A DNA stretch of 5,453 bases from an uncultured Saprospiraceae bacterium (lineage in GTDB: Bacteria; Bacteroidota; Bacteroidia; Chitinophagales; Saprospiraceae): contig CALGLY010000389.1 in assembly GCA_937959095.1 (NCBI GenBank), positions 1 through 5,453 of the forward strand. Reading direction: 5' to 3'. The notes beneath the pieces were generated by a model, which worked only from the letters and a program-made list of their open reading frames with translations, ran no database searches and was not told the origin of the DNA. This document shows positions 1 through 4,915 of the stretch, piece by piece. Position numbers and translations under genes: made by a program. Position 1 is the stretch's first letter, and every line of letters begins with the position of its first letter.

Positions 1-1
1 T

Positions 2-1273
2 ATAATTCCATTCAATGCTGCCGAAAAACTACGAGAAGGTCCCTACGAATTTAGGCTTGATTTCAGTGATTCCGATAAAGAAATTGGAATCATCCGCCTA
101 CCTCCTGTGCAAGCGAAAAAGAGTCCAACTGGAAATGGAGGAGTCATATTTATTAAATTTCCTGAAAAAGAAAGCAATGATCGTACGGATGGCAGTTCCT
201 ATGAACTCAAGACTACAATATACTCTAATCGTCCCCTCAAACAAGATGATATAAAAGGCTATGTCAATAATATAATTCTAGAAGACTCTAAAGGAAGTAA
301 AACCTTTTCTACTTTAGAAAAAAGAGAAAAAGATTATAGCTATGAAGTGATATTTAATTTTCAACTAAAATCTAATTACGAAAATAAACTACGAATTGAA
401 GTTAAAGAGGGCGAGCAAACGCTAAAAAAAGAGGTGTTTACTGTTTTCCAAACAGATCGTAAACCCAATCTGCATGTTCTAGCTATTGCACCTGCTTATA
501 CCAATCTTGATTTTAATGAAAAGGATGCCGATGATTTTATAAATGTCATGGAAGCTCAAAAAAATCGTGGTATTTTCAATGAGGTACTGTCCTATAAATA
601 CACAGGAAAAAATAACACTACAACTACAGCCCTCAATATAGCTTTCAAATTGTTTTGCGATAACTTCACGCGTGCAAAAGGCGCAGATAAGATTCTGAAA
701 AAGGATATAGTTGTAGTTTTTTATTCTGGTCACGGTATCATTCCTAATGATAAACTCAAGCTTGTACCTTCGGATTACAATGCTAAAGCAGTAGAAATTA
801 CAACAATCGACTATGAGGAGGCAATCCTTAAGCAGCTCAATAAAATGGATTGTCACAAAATTGTATTTATAGATGCCTGCCATAGTGGTGCTTCAGGTTC
901 AAAATCACTCGGCTTTGATAAGGGGATAAGTGAAGTACTCAATCGCTTACATAATTCTCCCAAAGGTCTTATCACGCTTGCCTCTTGTGATAGCAATGAG
1001 CAATCCTTCGAAGATGAAAGTTTGAACAACAGCTATTTTGCTTTTGCTATTAAAGAAGCCTTTAGTGGGAAAAGTATAGAACTAAAGGATGGTGCTATAA
1101 TAACATGTGAAACAAATAAAGATGGCTTGATCAGTATAGAACAAATTTATGAATTTATAGAAAAACGAATGAAAGATATTGTTCCTGCTGATCGTATCCA
1201 GCATCCACAACTCATCAAAGGAAGTGGAGATTTAGATAGTACTATCCCCTTATTTAAAACAATCAAAAATTAA
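2..1273 (+). CDS. Caspase-fold (C14/orthocaspase-like) protease, 5' truncated by the window edge
   Basis: Partial cysteine-protease gene; the reading frame is open from base 2, so the true start lies upstream and the GTG at 107 is only an internal Val codon. Of 423 visible residues, about 45-150 are beta-rich and resemble the Ig-like domain often found before bacterial caspase domains. The caspase p20-like domain follows, opening with PNLHVLAIAPAY near 155. Catalytic His sits in FYSGHG (codon 731-733) and catalytic Cys in IDACHSG (codon 878-880), so the dyad is intact. Further family landmarks are LVPSDYN, LITLASCDSNEQSFEDE (usual 'ASC...qxSyE' segment), SYFAFAIKEAFSG, DGLISIEQIYEFI and a closing QHPQLIKGSGD. 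Bacterial caspase homologues usually cut after Arg or Lys; specificity here is unknown. The PorP/SprF-like gene starts 4 bases downstream, suggesting co-transcription and an envelope-related job. A role as a suicide effector is possible but unsupported. The family call is firm, the biological role is not. Confidence 0.88.
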   Translation: MIPFNAAEKLREGPYEFRLDFSDSDKEIGIIRLPPVQAKKSPTGNGGVIFIKFPEKESNDRTDGSSYELKTTIYSNRPLKQDDIKGYVNNIILEDSKGSKTFSTLEKREKDYSYEVIFNFQLKSNYENKLRIEVKEGEQTLKKEVFTVFQTDRKPNLHVLAIAPAYTNLDFNEKDADDFINVMEAQKNRGIFNEVLSYKYTGKNNTTTTALNIAFKLFCDNFTRAKGADKILKKDIVVVFYSGHGIIPNDKLKLVPSDYNAKAVEITTIDYEEAILKQLNKMDCHKIVFIDACHSGASGSKSLGFDKGISEVLNRLHNSPKGLITLASCDSNEQSFEDESLNNSYFAFAIKEAFSGKSIELKDGAIITCETNKDGLISIEQIYEFIEKRMKDIVPADRIQHPQLIKGSGDLDSTIPLFKTIKN

Positions 1274-1277
1274 TAGC

Positions 1278-2339
1278 ATGCAAACCAAATTTCTTTTACT
1301 TCTAATAGCAATTATATCCGTGGTAAATCTACAAGCACAGCAACTAGACACACCAACACTCTACCGCTATAACTGGCAAGTATTCAACCCTGCCGCTATT
1401 GATATTACACAGATCGTTCCAAATAATTGTTCTGTCAAAAATAGTAGAATCATTCTGGGCGCATCAGGAAGACATAAATGGATCGGCAGTAATTTTCCGG
1501 ATAAACCTAGCACCGCAAACTTTAGAGCAGAAGTATATCCTGATGTAGCAGGCAAAGGTATTGAAAATATTAAATTCAAATGGGGCGGCTTTGGAGTCTA
1601 TGACAAAGCAGGGCCAGTTAGAACAGGAAAATTTCAAGCTGTTCTTGCAGGCTTAATACCTCTTAACATTGGCGATGCTACGCATATTTTATCAATAGGT
1701 CTAGGAGGAGGCGCAATCGTAAGAGATATTAATTTTTCGCAGATTCACTTCAAAGATGGCTTACCTTCTGTACTTCCCACCCAATCAGCTATAGCACCAA
1801 GTGTTTCGGCAGGTATTTTTTACTCCATTATTAATAAAAATGCGAATGTCGTTAATAGCAACTTCGAAACCGTTTACTTTGGCTTATCCATACCTCAGAC
1901 TTTTCAATTGGCTCCTATCAATTTGGAAGATAATACCCCTTATATCTTATCAAAAAGACATTACTATTTCGTGGTCGGAGCAAAATTATTGTCTGATTAT
2001 ATAGGAATGTATAATAGCTTAGAGCCTTCCATTTGGGTTGGGCATTATGACAACGCGAGACTGCAAACTCTAGCTTATAATTTAGAAGCAGAGACGATTA
2101 AAACATTCCCACTTACCGCTGATTTTAATATCCGTTTCACCTATGATAATTTCCTTTGGGTAGGTGCAGGTGTCAGCACCAATAAAATGCTACACACTGA
2201 GTTGGGCATCAATCCTAAAATACAAGATGCAACTAGTCAGCTTTACAATATCAGTATCGCAGCTAGTTTTCCCGTATTTTGGGATAGCCTCCTCGGTTCT
2301 GCTATAGAATTAAACGTCACCTATTCATTCGATAGATAA
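1278..2339 (+). CDS. PorP/SprF-family type IX secretion-associated outer-membrane protein
   Basis: A 353-residue predicted outer-membrane beta-barrel. Residues 1-20 form a signal peptide: a Lys at 4, a hydrophobic core LLLLIAIISVV, then LQA before QQ as probable cleavage site. The mature start YRYNWQVFNPAAID (29-42) matches the hallmark of the family, an aromatic-rich stretch followed by NPA. The rest alternates polar and hydrophobic residues with many Gly and aromatic residues, as in beta strands, including WGGFGVYDKAGP, ILSIGLGGGA, HYYFVVGAKL and FLWVGAGVSTN, ending in a strand-like VTYSFDR. Family members (about 300-350 residues) include PorP of Porphyromonas and SprF of Flavobacterium, which help deliver or anchor type IX-secreted proteins; SprF-like paralogues are often paired with one particular substrate gene. 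The ATG lies 4 bases after the caspase gene stop, with no clear Shine-Dalgarno. This is a stand-alone paralogue, since no other type IX component is visible. The client protein may be encoded upstream of the window. Confidence 0.85.
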   Translation: MQTKFLLLLIAIISVVNLQAQQLDTPTLYRYNWQVFNPAAIDITQIVPNNCSVKNSRIILGASGRHKWIGSNFPDKPSTANFRAEVYPDVAGKGIENIKFKWGGFGVYDKAGPVRTGKFQAVLAGLIPLNIGDATHILSIGLGGGAIVRDINFSQIHFKDGLPSVLPTQSAIAPSVSAGIFYSIINKNANVVNSNFETVYFGLSIPQTFQLAPINLEDNTPYILSKRHYYFVVGAKLLSDYIGMYNSLEPSIWVGHYDNARLQTLAYNLEAETIKTFPLTADFNIRFTYDNFLWVGAGVSTNKMLHTELGINPKIQDATSQLYNISIAASFPVFWDSLLGSAIELNVTYSFDR

Positions 2340-2353
2340 GTTCGTAAGTTGCA

Positions 2354-3439
2354 TTACACCTTTGGAGAAAATTTCTCCGGAAATTTACCTTCTAGAATCG
2401 CTACTAATTTCGATTCGCCGATTTGCCCATACTTTGCCATAATTTGTCGCTCTAGTTGAGGTCTAGAGAAGAGGATAGCCTTCGTGATACGTAGTTTTTC
2501 CGTCATATCCATCTTCTTAGACGAAGAAAGCTCTTTATCTATAATGGAATGGAGGTAAGCCGCATGGTTCTGAATAGGCATATCTTTTTTATCATGACTT
2601 TGCATATAGGTAATTCGCTCCAATATGTAAGCATCTTCGTATTGTTCGCGCCATTTTTTGATGATAGGGGCAGCTACTTTATAACTTTTAAGTAATTTAT
2701 TTAATTCATCTTGCGTCTCTATTACAGGTGGTATAACGTTATTCCCTTCTTCTTTCTTCTTGATTAAAAACCGGATTCGAGTCACTCTCCTACCCTCTTT
2801 CAGTTCTTCATATTCAAGATTAATATCTGTATGTTTATTAATGTCCTCCACCGATTTTTCTATAATACGAGATTTGAAGTGCGAATATTTGGGATATTTA
2901 TCTTCGATACCTAAGAAACTTTTGAGCTCTTCAATAGAAATGACACGGCTTTTTAGCTTCTCATACTGCTTGGCAAGTTCGTAAATTCGGACACTATAAG
3001 GACTAGGTAAACTTAGAATGTTCTTCATTTCATAAATCAAGAAGCGATTCTTCAAATTCATCAAATAAGGCAACATATCAGGATGAAAGGAAACGCGGAT
3101 ATAACTCTTTTTGTCATCGTTGCGAGTTACTTTTATCAGTACAGGAATATTCGATAGCTCCGTTGTGCCATCGTCTAACTTTTCTTCTATTGTAAGAATG
3201 ACACTTTGAAGTTCATGTGCCCCATCGCGGAGTTCTTGATAGGAATTTTTATTCGACCCCAACCCAAAATCCTTTACAAATTCGGCAAGATCAATCTTGT
3301 AATCCTTGAAGTCTCTATCATCTATTCGGATCATAGAAATCATCTTCAAAAATACACGCATCTGCCAGATACTCATGTTGTAACGACCTTCAACGAGGTC
3401 ATTATGTTTCTTAATTATACGTCCTTTAATTTGTGGCAT
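2354..3439 (-). CDS. Rep_3 (RepB/RepE-like) plasmid replication initiation protein
   Basis: A 361-residue initiator that should bind the iterons immediately upstream, open the origin and recruit host replication proteins. The N-terminal segment KKHNDLVEGRYNMSIWQMRVFLKMISMI (about 10-37) is the characteristic start of the first winged-helix domain of this family (pattern 'N.L.ea.y.ls..e.r.l...i..i'). PYSVRIYELAKQYEK near 147-161 and the following ISIEELKSFLGI match the second winged helix; HTDINLEYEELKEGRRVTRIRFLIKKK closes it. About 130 further residues include a helical IQNHAAYLHSIIDKEL segment like the 'N.a.YL..ai' motif seen at the ends of such Reps. ATG at 3437-3439 is preferred because the conserved N-terminal helix begins within ten residues of it. 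That ATG lies inside iteron 1, so the iteron encodes MPQIK. No Shine-Dalgarno is evident. Rep proteins of this family usually repress their own gene through iteron-like operators. The 3' end converges on the PorP/SprF-like gene 14 bases away. Confidence 0.92.
   Translation of the reverse strand: MPQIKGRIIKKHNDLVEGRYNMSIWQMRVFLKMISMIRIDDRDFKDYKIDLAEFVKDFGLGSNKNSYQELRDGAHELQSVILTIEEKLDDGTTELSNIPVLIKVTRNDDKKSYIRVSFHPDMLPYLMNLKNRFLIYEMKNILSLPSPYSVRIYELAKQYEKLKSRVISIEELKSFLGIEDKYPKYSHFKSRIIEKSVEDINKHTDINLEYEELKEGRRVTRIRFLIKKKEEGNNVIPPVIETQDELNKLLKSYKVAAPIIKKWREQYEDAYILERITYMQSHDKKDMPIQNHAAYLHSIIDKELSSSKKMDMTEKLRITKAILFSRPQLERQIMAKYGQIGESKLVAILEGKFPEKFSPKV
2364..2386. repeat. Overlapping small inverted repeats at the convergent gene ends
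   Basis: GGAGAAA-A-TTTCTCC at 2364-2378 is a 7-bp inverted repeat with a one-base centre. It overlaps AAATTTC-tccg-GAAATTT (2369-2386), so two alternative small hairpins are possible. They lie inside the last codons of the replication gene and just after the stop of the plus-strand operon. A role in ending either convergent transcript is possible, but neither side has a clear T-run, so it is not called as a terminator. Confidence 0.35.
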
Positions 3440-3522
3440 TTCCCTTTAATTTGTGGCATTATCCCTTAAATCCGTGGCATTAACCCTTTAATTTGTGGCA
3501 TTAACCCTTAAATCCGTGGCAC
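3423..3522. repeat. Iterons 1-5, direct tandem array with 20-21 bp period
   Basis: Five 17-bp iterons lie at 3423-3439, 3443-3459, 3464-3480, 3485-3501 and 3506-3522, spaced 20, 21, 21 and 21 bases start to start, about two helical turns, so Rep would sit on one face of the DNA. Copies 1, 2 and 4 read CCTTTAATTTGTGGCAT; copies 3 and 5 read CCTTAAATCCGTGGCAT/C. Iterons 2-3 (3442-3483) and 4-5 (3484-3525) are a 42-bp tandem duplication, nearly identical until the last few bases. Read on the minus strand each full copy begins ATGCCAC, and the first supplies the rep start codon. Confidence 0.95.
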
Positions 3523-3606
3523 ATAGTGTCTTTAAGTAACAGTATATCAATCAGTTATGAGCCTCTAAAAAGTATTAAAGATATTAAAAAGATAAACAAA
3601 ACAAAT
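3523..3606. other. AT-rich spacer between iteron groups, candidate unwinding element
   Basis: This 84-base gap separates iterons 5 and 6. From about 3566 it is almost only A, T and scattered G, with irregular repeats such as AGTATTAAAGATATTAAAAAG. In iteron plasmids an AT-rich stretch next to the iterons is where the helix opens, so this is a candidate. The stretch at 3646-3692 is equally AT-rich and could do the same. Inference only. Confidence 0.35.
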
Positions 3607-3642
3607 CCTTAAAAATGTGGCACTTCCTTAAATTTGTGGCAT
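3607..3642. repeat. Iterons 6-7, second direct group
   Basis: Iteron 6 at 3607-3623 (CCTTAAAAATGTGGCAC) is the most divergent copy, and iteron 7 at 3626-3642 is CCTTAAATTTGTGGCAT. Start-to-start spacing is 19 bases. They have the same orientation as the main array but are 84 bases away from it. Confidence 0.93.
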
Positions 3643-3713
3643 TTCGTGTTTTTGTCTTTTTTTAAAATAAAATAGAACAAAAAATTCTTTCTGAAATGCC
3701 ACAAATTTAAGGA
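3625..3713. repeat. Perfect 21-bp inverted repeat formed by iterons 7 and 8
   Basis: The left arm is 3625-3645 and the right arm 3693-3713, separated by 47 AT-rich bases. Iteron 8 (3696-3712, ATGCCACAAATTTAAGG) is the exact reverse complement of iteron 7, and the match extends a few bases beyond the iterons on the inner side. Rep_3 initiators commonly bind direct iterons as monomers to start replication and inverted copies as dimers to repress rep, so this is a natural operator candidate. In a transcript running on from the partition operon it would fold into a long hairpin that could also stop transcription. Confidence 0.85.
3702..3709 (-). promoter_or_regulatory. Candidate -7 box of a rep promoter inside iteron 8
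   Basis: On the minus strand this reads TAAATTTG, an exact fit to the Bacteroidota -7 consensus TAnnTTTG, pointing toward rep. No TTTG lies 19-21 bases upstream (the nearest is about 28 bases away), so the promoter is weakly supported. If it is real, Rep binding to iteron 8 would cover it. The same octamer also occurs in iteron 7 pointing the other way, so chance within the iteron sequence is a serious alternative. Confidence 0.25.
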
Positions 3714-3722
3714 GATACTTAT

Positions 3723-3971
3723 TTAGTCATCCTTTATCAAATCTGCTTCTATTAAGCCGAGTAGATAATCTCTGATGGTTGTGCCGTCTTGCGCGACTTT
3801 TATTTTCATCTTTCGGTAAAGCCCCTCTGGATAATGAATACTTGTTTTGATGATTTTTTCTTCTTCACCACCTAGCGTTTTCACCATCTGATCGATTTTC
3901 TTATCAGAAGCAATTGGTTTTTTCTTCCCAATCTTTAATCGACCTTTTAATCCTAATTCTCCTTTTGCCAT
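3723..3971 (-). CDS. Small ribbon-helix-helix partition protein (ParA partner, ParG/ParB-like role)
   Basis: An 82-residue protein, probably the centromere-binding and operator-binding partner of the ParA-like ATPase. Its basic N-terminal half (residues 1-25: many Lys, one Arg at 11) looks disordered. The C-terminal part fits a ribbon-helix-helix fold: strand IKTSIHY (41-47), helix A from PEGLYRKMKIKVAQ (48-61), turn DGTT, helix B IRDYLLGLIEADL (66-78). RHH proteins form dimers that insert the paired strands into the DNA major groove. In ParG-type partners a flexible N-terminal tail stimulates ATP hydrolysis through an arginine; Arg11 is the only N-terminal candidate here, which is inference. 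The ATG follows the parA stop after 3 bases (TAA AAA ATG), so the two are surely co-transcribed and probably translationally coupled. Likely DNA targets are the AT-rich repeats upstream of parA. The family call rests on pattern and context rather than on a close recognised homologue. Confidence 0.8.
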   Translation of the reverse strand: MAKGELGLKGRLKIGKKKPIASDKKIDQMVKTLGGEEEKIIKTSIHYPEGLYRKMKIKVAQDGTTIRDYLLGLIEADLIKDD

Positions 3972-3974
3972 TTT

Positions 3975-4640
3975 TTATAGATGCTTATAGACTTTTGCAA
4001 TTTTGATAATTTCTTTGGCCAAACCCACGACTTCTTTTTTTGCTTTCTTATCTGTCCACTCATACGCCCCTTTGCCATGAATGAGACTTGTTCTGTACGC
4101 CGTACGATATTCTAAGAAATTTTTGAGTGTACCGATGTCATATTCCTCATATTCTTTCAGTACATCTTTGAATTCCTTGTGCAAATTGATTCTAGGGTTG
4201 TACATGGACATTAAAAAGTAAGCTGGTATGTTGCCCCCCTTTAATGCTCTAGCTTCCAAATAACGCTCTACAAATAGCTCCTGCGCGGAAATAGAAAACA
4301 TATCCGCAGGCGTAGGAATCAAAATCAAATCTGCTAATAGAATCAGATAGCTTGTTTTTTCTGCCAAACTCGGCGAACCGTCTATAAGAAGAATATCGTT
4401 TTTCTCTTTCAACACATTCGCTGTGCGAGCTAATTTTTTGGTATCCAACATACCCACCACATTGATCTTCGGAAGATCATCGGGGCGTGCTTCTATAAAA
4501 GTGGAGCAAGATTGATTGATGTCGCAATCCAAGATAGCCGTCTTATATCCTTTGTTCGCAAAGTAGACTGCTAAGTTCACCGAAGTACTAGATGAACCAA
4601 CGCCTCCTTTCACTCGTCCCATTACAATTGTAAATGCCAT
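3975..4640 (-). CDS. parA: ParA-like partition ATPase with Ser replacing the Walker A lysine
   Basis: A 221-residue protein, close to the usual size of small plasmid ParA/Soj-type ATPases lacking an N-terminal DNA-binding domain. It should pattern on the nucleoid and, with the downstream RHH protein, separate plasmid copies. Visible motifs are deviant Walker A KGGVGSSSTSVNLA (11-24), Walker A' AILDCDINQS (35-44, D40 conserved, usual DP replaced by DI) and Walker B DILLIDGSP (82-90). The signature lysine Lys11 is present, but the P-loop lysine expected in GKT/GKS is Ser16 (codon TCA, plus positions 4593-4595). Similar GSS/GAS loops occur in the atypical CpaE/TadZ branch of this superfamily, so the protein may bind ATP weakly or hydrolyse it poorly. 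The rest is ordinary ParA, for example YLILLADLILIPTPADMFS and the C-terminal helices. ATG at 4638-4640 is well placed behind a Bacteroidota-type promoter and AT-rich repeats; autoregulation is likely. The frame is intact with no sign of decay. Confidence 0.88.
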   Translation of the reverse strand: MAFTIVMGRVKGGVGSSSTSVNLAVYFANKGYKTAILDCDINQSCSTFIEARPDDLPKINVVGMLDTKKLARTANVLKEKNDILLIDGSPSLAEKTSYLILLADLILIPTPADMFSISAQELFVERYLEARALKGGNIPAYFLMSMYNPRINLHKEFKDVLKEYEEYDIGTLKNFLEYRTAYRTSLIHGKGAYEWTDKKAKKEVVGLAKEIIKIAKVYKHL

Positions 4641-4691
4641 AATTATTTAAACATTTAATTAAATACTTATAATTATTTAATTATTTAAACA
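4641..4691. repeat. AT-rich direct repeats before parA, candidate operator/centromere
   Basis: AATTATTTAAACA occurs at 4641-4653 and again at 4679-4691, and a shorter AATTATTTAA copy at 4671-4680 overlaps the second. Between them is a perfect 12-bp palindrome, ATTTAATTAAAT (4653-4664). The block fills the space between the promoter -7 box and the parA start codon, where RHH partition proteins typically bind both to repress the operon and to mark the plasmid for segregation. The assignment is inferred from position and repetition. Confidence 0.6.
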
Positions 4692-4721
4692 AATATAATG
4701 CTTTCGACGCAGAAACACAAA
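4690..4721 (-). promoter_or_regulatory. Bacteroidota-type promoter of the parA-RHH operon
   Basis: Read on the minus strand, TTTG (4721-4718) is followed after 20 bases by TATATTTG (4697-4690). This matches the primary sigma-factor promoter of Bacteroidota (TTTG, 19-21 bases, TAnnTTTG) in both boxes and in spacing. Transcription would begin near 4684, giving a leader of about 45 bases that contains the AT-rich repeats, so a protein bound there would block initiation or early elongation. Confidence 0.65.
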
Positions 4722-4877
4722 TGCGATTGTATTAAAGATAAGACGAAAAAATAAGAGAAGAGTGTATTTTAAGTCGATTTGAGCAATTTTGTGAGATGGA
4801 ATGAACAATGGGAGTGTTTTAGGGAATACTATTCGTTAAAAACAAATTATAAAAATTAATATGTATTTACGCCGCCA
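4722..4877. other. Intergenic region between hsdR and parA, no gene recognised
   Basis: This stretch is AT-rich with no convincing coding frame on either strand; the longest start-to-stop runs are about a dozen codons. It lacks iterons and obvious palindromes apart from the hairpin at its right border. A T-rich minus-strand tract corresponding to about 4835-4860 lies downstream of that hairpin. Confidence 0.5.
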
Positions 4878-4915
4878 TCCTTGTAGATAGAATTTATGAA
4901 TTTTATCTACAAGGA
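4878..4915 (-). terminator. Strong hairpin over the hsdR stop codon, putative terminator
   Basis: Arms 4878-4894 and 4899-4915 pair at 16 of 17 positions around a four-base loop (TATG); the single exception is 4890/4903. The HsdR stop codon (4903-4905) and its last three codons lie within the right arm. In the minus-strand transcript the stem is not directly followed by a U-run; a T-rich tract begins only about 20 bases later. It is therefore an imperfect intrinsic terminator, or possibly a transcript-stabilising 3' structure or a protein-binding site. Confidence 0.45.

Larger units (their letters stand above)
3423..3713. other. Iteron-type replication origin (putative oriV)
   Basis: The roughly 280 bases between the rep start and the end of the partition operon hold no gene but are packed with eight copies of a 17-bp iteron, consensus CCTTWAATTTGTGGCAT read on the plus strand. 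Two very AT-rich stretches lie between repeat groups, at 3523-3606 and 3646-3692. This layout (iterons plus AT-rich DNA directly upstream of a Rep_3 gene) is the standard arrangement of theta-replicating iteron plasmids. No good DnaA box was found by eye. Confidence 0.85.

Noticed and set aside
107..109. GTG as start of the caspase gene
   Set aside because: The same frame is open to base 2 with plausible protein sequence (for example EGPYEFRLDFSDSDKEIG), so the GTG is an internal Val codon of a gene cut by the edge.
479..883. Open frame on the minus strand opposite the caspase gene
   Set aside because: It lies wholly antisense to a well-supported catalytic domain, and its Cys/Ile/Phe-rich translation matches no family; it is a shadow frame.
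1367..2004. Alternative frames inside the PorP/SprF-like gene (minus 1367-1579, plus 1801-2004)
   Set aside because: They overlap a full-length gene with signal peptide and family motifs and have no features of their own.
2760..3469. Plus-strand open frames opposite the replication gene (2760-2984 and 3206-3469)
   Set aside because: Both are antisense to the conserved winged-helix coding sequence, and the second simply reads through the iterons; no family resemblance or start context.
3423..3712. CRISPR array
   Set aside because: The repeats are 17 bp with mostly 2-4 base gaps, not 20-40 base unique spacers, and they lie directly before a Rep_3 gene, so they are iterons.
4807..4845. Short plus-strand frame (about 12 codons) after GAGATGGA
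   Set aside because: Too short to distinguish from chance in AT-rich DNA and without any recognisable product.
4903..4911. TTATCTACA as a DnaA box
   Set aside because: It differs from TTATNCACA at a conserved position, is explained by the hairpin, and lies over 1 kb from the iterons.
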